Below are positions 24,801 to 36,800 of a stretch of 64,000 nt of DNA, in pieces. Under the pieces are notes generated by a model, which did no database searches, was not told the origin of the DNA, and saw nothing but the letters and a program-made list of their open reading frames with translations. The stretch is from Blastobasis lacticolella (lineage: Eukaryota > Arthropoda > Insecta > Lepidoptera > Blastobasidae). Location of the stretch: assembly GCA_905147135.1 (NCBI GenBank), contig LR990042.1:10159545-10223544 (forward strand), written 5' to 3'. How positions within the stretch are numbered: position 1 is the stretch's first letter; each line of letters starts with the position of its first letter. The position numbers and the translations under genes are program-made.

Positions 24801-27800
24801 ACCTATGTCAATTAATGTGGGCTGTCTGATAGAATGTTACTAAGAAAAAAAGTCACTTCACAAAAATAGTAAGAATTATGTTAAGTCCCTCCCAATGTTA
24901 CAATACACAGTGTTTAAAGTAAAATAGTGACATTTAATCTAAGATTAGTTTACCATCTTGAAACATGGTACGCTATGATTTTACGTATTACCAACATCAC
25001 GTCAGTTATCGGAAAACAAGAATAAGAAATACTTAAAAGCATAGTCCTATTATTTTTATAAATTGAGTACGTAAGCATCGTTATGCTGGTGTTGCTGCTG
25101 ATTGACTTCTTCTTCTTGATCGTTGCCTCACTGCTGAGGATCATGACATCATCGGAGTTTGTCAACTGCATGTCTCCATCGGTTTCGATCAGTCGCGTAT
25201 GTAATACGACGTTGACGGATGTATCGTTATGATATTTGGTCCACCCATCTCTTCGGACTTCGGCCTCTGGGTCTCTTGCCTTCAACTTTTCCCATCACCA
25301 TAAGTCGTTACAGATTGCTGATTAAGTAAATATTTGATAATACAGTAGATAAAACAGTGTGACAGGGATGCCGTAACAGTGAGTTTGTGGAACAATTAGC
25401 TGGTGTACTTTAGGATGTTGTGTCTTAGAGATAGGATAGGCTTCGAATGTGCAAAATTTTAGTAATGACCCAGTACAGATCTCCGCGATTTCTATGCGAG
25501 CGGAACAACATGCCAACATGTATCGAAAAAAAAAAGAGTAAAATTGATAGCGTGTTTGTTTACATTTAACCGGAGACATTCGAACGAAATTTTTCATATT
25601 TCAGTATAATGTTTGTTATTGTGGTCGTAGTTTTTCCAATGATATAGAAGATATCCGCGGCAACAATGGGATCACCCATATACGTTTCAGTAAATTACAA
25701 AAGAAGGGTAGTTTGGTTAGTAAGTTATTAATCGAAAAATAAGTAAATACGAGTAAGTGAACTGATTGACGGTAGATAATTTCGAATTATGTTTTGAGTA
25801 ACTAAAGATAAACCTGTGACTTAGTTCGACCGAAAACCATTTGTACTATGTTAATGTGACTTAGTTTGACCTGGATAAAGAATTTGTTAGACGGAACTAT
25901 CTAAGAAGTTAACTCAATATGTGACGACTATCGAGCCGAGGTTTTTATAAGATTTATGATATAGTGTTGTTTTCTCAAAATTTGTTGCATCATCGGATGG
26001 AGGTGATTGTGTTTTATCAATGATGGTGGGCTGATGGAGCCTATGGGAGAGTTTTATGGTTGCTTACCGGCCTGATGGAGGCTATGGGAGCGTGACTTTT
26101 TTAGAAGGTAGTTGTTTCAAGCTTTGTGAGAAAGTCCAGATATTTTGGTGATTGTTGATACGTCGGTTTTATAAATTAACTTTAGCTTCGAGTACTGATA
26201 TTTCCTTGATTACCGATATTAAGTAACTTTTTCGAGTTCTGTTGTTGGACCAGTAAGATGAGGCAGTGTAAGCAATGGTGAGATTTTATATCCTTCTGCC
26301 AGTACAAGTTTAGTAGTACCTGAACTGTTGTTGAAGTCGAACATCCTGATTTATTTGGCTGACTTAGAGTGGCCTGGAAGTCAAAGTCTCGATGTTGTGG
26401 CTGTAGATGGCAAATTGAATGTTGTAATTTTTTTTAGAAGGCGGCTGGATATGGGACACCTTTATTATTACAAACATTGTTAAATCGTTTCAAAATGGGA
26501 GCTTAAACATAACGTTAAATCTAGATAGAGTATACTAGTTCGAACAGATAAAATCGTTGACGATGATTATTACTTGTTTAGTTTTGGTGTGGTAACAGAT
26601 GGACTGATGTAACCCATGACTGGCGTATCAGATAGACGTGAGAGCTTCTTATTATTAAACTCCTGATTTATTTTTGCTATTGAGCAGCAGAGATAATGTT
26701 GTTTTTGTATCACCGTGAACAGTTGTTCGGGTTTGTGACGATTACTTGTTGTGTAACTCGTAGACCGTAGCTGAGAGTCTATAGACAGCTATTAGTGAAG
26801 TAAAGCGTGTTAAAGTTACTACTTCATGATTCATACTGTATAGTCTAACAGTAGATACCTACGCACAGGTTATATAAACACGGCTACTACAGTGGTGCCC
26901 TTACATTGTAGATAGAGGTATTACTAGAGTCTATAAGTACCTACTGGTTAAAAAAATGTGACGAATGAACAACACTGAGCTGATATGTTGGCAATGTTTA
27001 TTAACTTATGTTTATTTGTCCCGCCTGTGTGGCTCCCGCCTGTGTGGCTCCCGCCTGTGTGGCTCCCGCCTGTGTGGCTCCCGCCTATGTGGCTTCCGCC
27101 TGTGTGGCTCCCGCCTGTGTGGCTCCCGCCTGTGTGGCTCCCGCCTTTGTGGCACCCACCTGTGTGGCATTCCGCCTGTGTGGCATCCCGTCTGTGTGGC
27201 ATCCCGCCTGTGTGGCGTCTCACCTGTGTAGGATCCCGCCTGTGTGGCATCCCGCCTGTTTGGCATTTCGCCTGTGTGACATAAAGTCTGTGTGACATAA
27301 AGTCTGTGTGACATAAAGTCTGTGTGACATAAAGTCTGTGTGACATAAAGTCTGTGTGACATAAAGTCTGTGTGACATAAAGTCTGTGTGACATAAAGTC
27401 TGTGTGACATAATGTCTGTGTGACATAAAGTCTGTGTGACATTTAGTCTGTGTGGCTGTGTTTGACGATTAGAGTGGCACTGACCAGAGTGACACCCAGT
27501 CTGTGTAACACCTAGTCTTGTGTGGTATTTCGCTTGTGTGCAGGTCCAGTTGCGTGCCGGCCCGGTTGCGTGGCTGTCATTTCTCCTTTATGGTAACATT
27601 ACTCTTATTTTAAAAATTAGGATGGCGCTGACGGATGACCAAAAATCATATGGCATTTAGTGAAGGAGTGTTTCGATCACACTCGAAGTAACATTGGGTC
27701 TTTTGCTGAGTATTGATAATTGTATGTAGGTATGTCACATATTTGTAGTGAATCTAAGTGCCTACAGCAATGGAGGTCGGGAACAACACGCGAGCTTTGT

Positions 27801-30800
27801 GATTGGAGCGAGGGGCAAACACTGGTTTCATTGGTAGTAATTGTGATACGGTTCATAGTCTGGTGTCCTGTCATGCCTCTCTAATAAACCGTAGCTGAAT
27901 TTATGTCGGCAATTTATAAAGAATAATTTGTGTACGAGATGATGTTCTTCTGTCAAGACTCTCTCAATCTACGGAAGTATAGTATGATAAATGATAATGT
28001 ATGTATGTTTTATGTGTACACAAATAGCAGTTACTTAAGTATTGATGGGTTAATACAGTCGTGATAGATACAATCACATGATTCATAAGACTTACTTGGG
28101 TGATGTGTTGTGGTCAGAAGTGACCGAGCGAATATGGTACCGTGCTATGGTTTTCATGTTTCAGATAACACACGAGGACGTGTGTATAGCAGGACGGCCG
28201 TGACGGATGCGGTTAATAGTATGGAATCATGTGGTCAATAGTCCGGACTCATGTGGTCAATAGTACGGACTCATGACGAAGAAAACGGAAGTGGGAGTGC
28301 GCCCTCTGGTGGGGCGTGCTGACAGAGTCTTGACGGCACGACTCGGGCGGAGTGGCGGCCATTCTTGGTGCGACCGCCGCCGAGGAGTGACGCGTCTTGA
28401 AACTGTCTCCACATTTCGTTTATAGAAAGTGTTATTTACGTTTGAAAATAAAGTAATTTAAAAATAACCTTTGAAATAAGAAAGTTAATTACCTCAACTG
28501 CCTATATTGTGATACTGCTCTGATTTCAAGTGAAATTATAAGTGATGTGCAAAAATGAAATGGAATAAATACAGTGGAGTAAATGTGAACATTTTCTTTA
28601 ATTTATCTGGACGAATACGATCTAATACTGATATCACCACCCTGATGACAATTATCCAGAATGACTTCACGTCGCGTGAAGGAAAGGGGTGTATCGGGAT
28701 CATTGTCATCAGGGCGGTGATATCAGTATTAGATCGTAATCGTCGTAGTAGGTACTTATAGACTGTAGTAGTACCTCTATCTATAATATAGGGGCACCAC
28801 TGTAGTAGCCGTATTTATATACCTGTGCGTAGGTATCAACTGTTAGACTATACAGTATACTTTTCAATATGAAATTGCTAAAATCATAAAGTAGTAACAC
28901 TAACACGTTTACTTCACTAATAGCTGTCTATAGATTCTCAGCTCGTGGTCAATCCTTTGACCAAATCTGTACTAAGTCAGTGATAGGTAACAGTCTATCT
29001 GCTATCATAACACGTAATAACCGTGTACGTGTTACACAACAAGTAATCGTCACAGACCAGAACAACTGTTCACGGTGTCATCTCTACAAAAACAACATTA
29101 TCTCTACTGCCCAATATCAAAACTAAATCAGGAGTTTAATAATAAGAAGCTGTCACGTCTATTTGATACGCCATACAACAGTCCATTTGTTGCCACACCA
29201 AAACTAAACAAGTAATAATTATCGTCATCGATTTTAACTGTTCGAACGAGTGTACTCTATCTAGACTTTACGTTACGTTTAAGCTCCCATTTTGGAACGA
29301 TTTAACAATGTTTGTAATAACGAAGGCGTCCCATATCCAGCCGCCTTCTAAAAAAATTCCAACATAAAATTTTCCATCTACAGCCACAACATCCGAGACT
29401 TTCGGGGCTCTCAGCCAAATGAGTCACACTCATGACTCCCGAATCATTCCAAGTCAGCCAAATAAATTAGGATGTTTGTCCTCAACAACAATTCAGGTAC
29501 TTAAAAACTTGTACTGTAGAAGGTTATGAAATCTCACCATTGCTTACACTGCCTCATCTTACTGGCAAAACAACAGAACTCGAAATAGTTACTTTATATC
29601 GGTAATCAAGGAAATTTCAATACTCGAAGCTAAAGTTAATTTATAAAACCGATTATTGAACTATCACCAAAATATCTGGACTTTCTCATCATCGTTATCG
29701 ATCAACACTTTCTCACAAAGCTTGAAACAACTACCTTCTATTAGCCACGCTCCCATAGCCTCCATCAGGCCGGTAAGCAACCATACAACTCTCCCATAGA
29801 CTCCATGAGCCCACCATCATTGATAAAACACGATCATTTCCATCCGATGATGCAACAAATTTTGAGAAAACAAAACGGTCACATAAATCTTATAAAAACC
29901 TCGGCTCGATAGTCGTCACGTATTGAGTTAGCTTCTTAGATAGATCCGTCCAACAAAGTATTTATCCAGGTCATACTAAGTCACATTAACATAGTACAAA
30001 TGGTTTTCGGTCGAACTAAGTCACAGGTTTATCTTTAGTTACTCAAAACATAATTCGAAATTATCTACCGTCAATCAGTTCACTTACTCGTGTTAACTTT
30101 TTTTTCGTTAAATAACTTGATATTGATACCAACATAAAATTACGTTACTAACTAACTACCTTTTTTTGTAGTATTAAAAGAAACGTATATCGGTGATCCC
30201 ATTTTTACCGCGGATATCTTCTATAACATTGGGAAACTACGACCACAATAACAAACATCATACTGAAATATGGAAAATTTCGTTCGAATTTCTCTTTTTA
30301 AATGTAAACAAACACGCTAATAATTTTTTTTTTTCTCAATACATTTTGGCACTTCCCGCTCGCATAGAAATCGCGGAGATCTGTACGGGGTCATTATTGA
30401 ATTTGCACATTCAAAGCCTATGTGAAGCCTATCATATCTCTAAAACACAACATCCTAAAGTACACCAGCTAATTGTTCCACAAACTCACTGCTACAGCAT
30501 CCCTGCCACACTATTATTATCAAATATTTAGTTAATCAGCAATCTGGAACGACTTATGGTGACGGGAAAAGTCGAAGGCAAGAGACTCAGAGGCCCAAGT
30601 CCGAAGAGATGGGCGGACCAAATATGCGAACGATACATCCGTCAACGTCGCATTACATCAGGCGACTGATCGAAACCGATGGAGACATGCAGTTTACCGA
30701 AGATGTCAGGATCCTCAGCAGTGAGGCAACGATCAAGAAGAAAAAGTCAATCAGCAGCACCACCACCATAACTATGCTTACGTACTCAATTTATAAAAGT

Positions 30801-33800
30801 AATAGCACTATGCTTTGAAGTATTTCTTAGTCTTGTTTTCCGATAACTGACGTAATGTTGGTAATACGTAAAATCATAGCGTACCATGTTTCAAGATGGT
30901 AAAATAATCTTACATTAAATGTCACTTTTATACCTTTAACACTGTGTATTGTAACATTGGGAGGGATTTAACATAATTCTTACCATTGTTGTGAGTGATT
31001 TTTTTTTCTTAGTAACATTCTATCAGACAGCCCACATTTATTGTACTCGCAAAAGCTAACATTTATTAAACTTGGCAGTCGTTTTTGACATATATACCAA
31101 CAATTTGTAACACTGACGGTAACTGACATTGTTTTTTTTTGTTTACATTCTTTCTATTTGTAGTTTCACTAAAAATACAAATAACCCTGCCCTTCTCTCT
31201 ACTAAGGGTATATCTGGTGTTTCTGTCAGTATACTTTCCTGGATTATCAAAGTAAATAACTCCTAAAATCCGCTTGGGAGCCTCTTCAGCATTATGTATA
31301 GGACTTACCTAGAGAGGAACTGTCACATCATTCCTCAGTCATGTACGCAACACTCGCAGTTTGTCTACCATGGTCCCATGTTGAAACAATCACGTTGAGG
31401 CTACCAGTCCAGCGTTGCATTCCAATATTGTTCTCGTAGGTGAAGCGAACCGTTGTATACGATTGTTATGCAATAGAAGAAAATAATTGTATTAGTAAAA
31501 CAAAAATAAAAAAATAATACACACCGTTTTTAATTGTTTGATTTTATTTTATGTGCAGAAATCTGAGCAATTAATTTAATTGTGGTGTCCAACCTTACTG
31601 CTAAATAAATCTAAATCTAAGCGTTTAATTTAAAGTCATTGAATAAACTTTAGCTGGATAATTTAGAACTACACAAATTATTTAACTAACACTATTTTAT
31701 TTTAAAAAAAGAGGAAAATATGTTACATGAGTAATTTAAATTAAATTTAACAAAAACAAAGAAGCCATACCAAAGTGCCGTCCATAGTAAGTTTCACTCG
31801 ATTTTTAATAATGTTGTCGATATCCCAGTGGTGCTCTCGAAGGCCCGGGATCTGCCTTGACCATGACCCATTTGGTACAGATGATTTGTTGTTAACTTTA
31901 TGAATCCCCCAATCTAATCTATCTCGGGGTGTTTGGACTCTTGGCTGCGCTTTGAAAGTGTTAAATCATTTTACATTTCGAGTATATATTATATTTATAT
32001 TATACTAGCGGCCCGCCCCGGCTTCGCACGGGTACCACTACGGGTACACGGGTTACACACGACCGCTGCGTAGGGAGCCGACCGCGCGAGTGGGCCGCGC
32101 GGCACTTTATTTCTTGATGACATTGACTTGACCCCTCCCGTACCCCGTGCTGCCTTTTTCTAATATTAACATTTTTAAACTCGTGATATCTTTCGAATGG
32201 AATGTCTGAATTGAATGATTTAAAAAGTTTAAAAGGTATTGAAGCAGTCGTGAATATGAAGTAATTGATTTTGATAAGAATTAATACCAAGGTACACACA
32301 AAGAGCGTTTTTTAGCGGCGACATTTCAACTAAATCTTGAAAATAAAAGAACACTTATTGTGACATAACTATAATAGTTAGACATATACTGTCGCGACAC
32401 TTTTTGTAGATAATGATGTGTTCTGCAAAGTCGTAGTACATTATTTTGTTCTATCGTCAATAGTTTTCGCAGCACACGCGATGTAAGGACTTTTTTGGGT
32501 ATTTTTTTACACCTTCGGTTACATTATTGGAGTTTTATTAATGATTCGTATTTTTTTAGAAAATATAATATAGCCTATGTCACCCGGGGATAGTGTAGCT
32601 TCCCAACGGTGAAAGAATTTTTGAAATCGGTACAGTAGTTTCGAAGCCTACTCAATACAAACAAACAAACAAAAAATCAAACATTTCCCCTTTATGATAT
32701 TAGTATAGATATATATTCGGATCGAGTAATCACTTTCCTTTTATTATTACGCTTCTACGTAGCGTATCTGCATTTTCTTTGTCGCTTTCATCATACCATC
32801 TCTTGGGCGTTGCGTTCGTCATCACCGCTTCTGATGTCGTCGCGTGAAGGAAAGGGGTGTATCGGGATCATTGTCATCAGGGTGGTGATATCAGTATTAG
32901 ATCGTAATCGTCCAGATTAATTAAAGAAAATGTTCACATTTACTCCACTGTATTTATTCCAATTCAGTTTTGCACATCACTTATAATTTCACTTGAAATC
33001 AGAGCGGTATTACAATGTAGGTAGATGAGGTAATTTACTTTCATATTTCAAAGGTGATTTTAAAATTACTTTATTTTAAACGACACTTTCTATAAACGAA
33101 CTTCAAACGTAATACGAAATGTGGAGACAGTTTCAAGACGCGTCACTCCTCGGCGGCGGTCGTGCCAAGAATGGCCGCTACTCCGCCCGAGTCGTTACAT
33201 AATTTATGTATAAAGCCGTGAACCGGATGGAGTGCTAAATGTATTAAAACGATAGGTACAAAAATTTCACGTACGACAGAAATAATTGTACCTATCGTTT
33301 TATATGGTTAGCACTCTATCCAGTTCACAGCTCTATACATATATTATGTAACACCCAGTATATATATAACAATAATACAGATAAATGCCTCAAATACAAT
33401 AAAATATAAACAATGCAAGCAGTGGCTAATAGTAGTTTTTGCAACTGTCATATAAAAGGGGGTATTAAAACATGAGTGTCTATGATAACAGTTTGACACG
33501 AGTGTTTTAATACCTAATTATATGCAGTTGCATACAGTACTTTATCTACACTCATATTTTTATGTTAAAGTATCGTACCTATAATTTTCTCAACTTAGCT
33601 GGAAGTAAGCTGCGAGTCAGTTCTGTTGTATCTACGCGTTGAGGATATCAAGCGGCGGGAAATTCACTTTACTACTTTCACATTTATCTATTTATTTGCT
33701 TAAAATAAGAAAAAACATTCACAAACACAAATTACAACAATTACCCAAAATATTCTGTTTAGCGGGAAAATAATTACACAGAATAAAAACAAGAAAATTT

Positions 33801-36800
33801 AAATTTTGAATTTGAATTTGTTAAAGACATCTAAGTATTCAGCCTACGTTACGCCGTGTCCCGGCGCGCCCGACAAAAAATTAGAAAGTAAAAGTGTTGC
33901 ATAATGATTAAAAAGTTATTTTACGATACAGCTGTAATGAAAATAGTATGGGAAATGCTGTAACGAAAAGTATTTTTTTTAAATTTTATAGTCTGGCGTG
34001 AAAAAAGTGTACCCTTAAACGACTGTTTTCGAATATGTAATTGGAACATTACGCTATAAGTGTAGATAAAAGTAGTTTACATTGGTCTGGACATCTCATT
34101 ACATGAAAGGCTCAAATATATAAAACAAGACATTTGAGGGGCTTGTGTTTCTGGTGCGACAATTTAAAGAACAACAAAGTTTTAGTATAAATATACAACT
34201 TCTTTTTTTTAAAGAATCTCGACTTCTGCCTAAACTATGAATTTCCGCGGTTATGTTTCTTGGGGAAAGTTATTCAGTTTCATGGGTAGAATATGAGGCT
34301 TCAATTAATGCTAGCGGTCTCTTCACATTTACTCCACTGTATTTATTCCAATTAATTTTTGCACATCACTTATAATTTCACTTGAAATCAGAGCGGTATT
34401 ACAATTTACTTTCTTATTTCAAAGGTGATTTTAAAATTACTTTATTTTCAAACGTAAATAATTCTTTCAAAAACGAAATGTGGAGACAGTTTCAAGACGC
34501 GTCACTCCTCGGCGGCGGTCGCGCCAAGAATGGCCGCCACTCCACCCGAGTCGTGCCGTCGTGACTCTGTCAGCACGCCCCTTCCGTTTTCTTCGTCATG
34601 AGTCCGTACTATTGACCACATTATTCCATACTATTTTATATAGCTCCTCGGAAAAAACGCGCAACTAATGAGCAAAAGGACAGCGACTCCAGTCATGACA
34701 TATGCCCAAATTGGCGAGGCGGCTATGACTTTGAGCCCCTTTAATTGGGCTCATAAGATGGCTAAGCATTTTGGGTAGGTAATCCGAAACCACTTGTAGC
34801 TCGACCGGCTTTGTCGCGCGCGATAGACCGAGATAACTCCAGCTAGCTCAAAATTCGGGCATGGCCTCCATTTTATCGAAACTAATGATTTCAAATGTCC
34901 AGATTGGAGTAACTGGCTATAAATCCAATCTGAAAAATACAGTGGATAGCTAAAAAACTAAATTAAAAGTATAGCCGAATCCATTATCGGAATATTGTGT
35001 TTGTATTGCAAAAAAACCAAGAACCTAAAAGTTACCTTTACCTCGCTCGAGAAAGCCCGTTGCGCTGTGCAGACAGAATAAAATAAATATAAAAATAGTA
35101 GCATCCATTAAATTTTAAATAACAATTCAAATGTTATTCTTATTTAAAGGAGAATTATAGACGCATTCATCATGTTAGATATGTTTGGTACCGTCGCTAC
35201 ATATGAACTGATCATAGCGTCAACTATTAAGCAACTTGTGGAAAATTCACAGGACACCGCGCGTGAGGCTTTAATCCCAGGTCTGTTTAATTTGATACTT
35301 TTTTTTATGATGTCTTAGCTTATGTCCAACAGGTTTCAATCTAAGATGCCATTTGGCCAAATGGATACCGATTTTGTGTTTCCAGCAAATATACTAGGTA
35401 TATAATATGCAATTTATGTGTCATGTATGTACATATAACAATAACAAAAACGTAAGCTTAAGTTTAAGGGTTATATTACTTATTGAGCCTTCAACACATG
35501 AATTTGTTTAGTATAGACACTGCTAACCCACAGTCTTAAAAAACACATTGAATAAAACTTTAGAAAATTTCGAACCTGGAATTTTGAAAATTGAGATATG
35601 GGATTTTATCAGAAATTAGGCTGTATTTAGGTTATGTTTCCTAAAAAAGCACGGTGAAAATTTCAAGAATTGTTTAGTACAGCAGTTTTTAGTACATAGG
35701 AGCCTTGGTCCGCATGATTGCAATGCTGGCTATGCTATTACATTTCTACAAACTTATCACTACCTTCGGTCTCGGCCTTTATTCCATCTTACCCATCAAA
35801 TGTTGCAGTGCTGACCGCGCTGGCATGGCCTGGAGCTTCGCTACGCTGCGCGCTCAGCCATCATCAGCACAGCCAGCAATGCAGTCATTAAAGACCGCGA
35901 CAGTAATGTACTATTTAATATGAATATTATTGAGCATCGGTGGCCTAATGGTTGAGGACCCAGAGGTAACAGATTCCAACTCCACTGCCGCCATATACCA
36001 ACAACTCTTTCTTTACTGAGTTATGTACATTAGTTGAACCCTAACCGATGCTCTTACGATGAGGGAAAACATTGGGATGAAATCAGCGCATTTTCGTTTA
36101 CTGACCAGGTTTGAATATTATCTTTCTATTCCAGGTTACCCAAATATAAGAGTATATTTAGCTGCCATTGTTATACCATGCATAATAATATGTCTCGTAA
36201 GGAATTTGAAATGGTTTGCTCCATTTTCTGCATTCGGCAACGGTTTAATCGGTAAGTGATATGAGTGTCTAACAATACAATTAAACAATTAAATGTGAGA
36301 CGCGCCTCGCGGTTCACAGCATAAGCTGAGTGGGATCCTTTTGCAATGGCCGCCGCGACATAGTCAGTGCTGTGGGAATCAATGTAGGTATAGTAGTTTC
36401 TTTAGTTTCAGTAGATGCTTGATGTATTACATAAGATAATGTTTTTTTATTTTATTTTGTATTAATTTTAACATTGTCTATTTGTGTCGTATCGTGTCGT
36501 GGGGTTTTGTGGCAGTAAAAATAGTATTCTCAAAATCGTCAAAAGTCTAAGAAACTTTTGTGTTTGTTTAGGTTGCCTTTCTGAAGGGTTTAGATTTTAC
36601 AAGAAAAATACCTTATCACCATTACTAATTTTGTATTAATATGAAACTTAGTTTAAAAATGTTCATGCGTGCTGCTCAGTGACGCAAACTTTGCAACAAA
36701 TGTATGTAAATAATTGTGTTTAAATTAAGCATTTTTCACTGTATTGCTAATGTTATTGAACGTAGTGATTACTTTTTTAAATATGCCCTTCACTATAAAA

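Larger units (their letters stand above)
23045..34190. repeat. Large imperfect palindrome within intron 2
   Basis: The left arm (23,045-26,945) and right arm (28,747-34,190) are reverse complements over their whole length except for later inserts. Outer ends pair as ATTGTCGCACCAGAAACAC near 23,060 with its complement near 34,165. Inner ends pair around GTCTATAAGTACCTACT at 26,930 and AGTAGGTACTTATAGAC at 28,747. The right arm is longer because of inserts at about 32,007-32,706, 33,196-33,352 and 33,441-34,070. A 69-bp comparison (25,621 against 30,260) shows about 8 differences. The centre (26,946-28,201) is single-copy and minisatellite-bearing. No intact ORF is present. Confidence 0.88.

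Noticed and set aside
26948..27442. Several long ORFs (up to 164 codons) on both strands across 27.0-27.4 kb
   Set aside because: They arise because the 15/16-bp minisatellite lacks stop codons in several frames. The repetitive [20 protein letters not shown] products are artefacts.
27018..27452. CRISPR-like array
   Set aside because: Units are directly adjacent without unique spacers, and the genome is eukaryotic; this is a minisatellite.
23221..28652. LTR retrotransposon with module U as its LTRs
   Set aside because: Direct U copies at both ends tempted this call, but no gag-pol, primer-binding site or polypurine tract is visible. The right U copy folds straight into an inverted arm.
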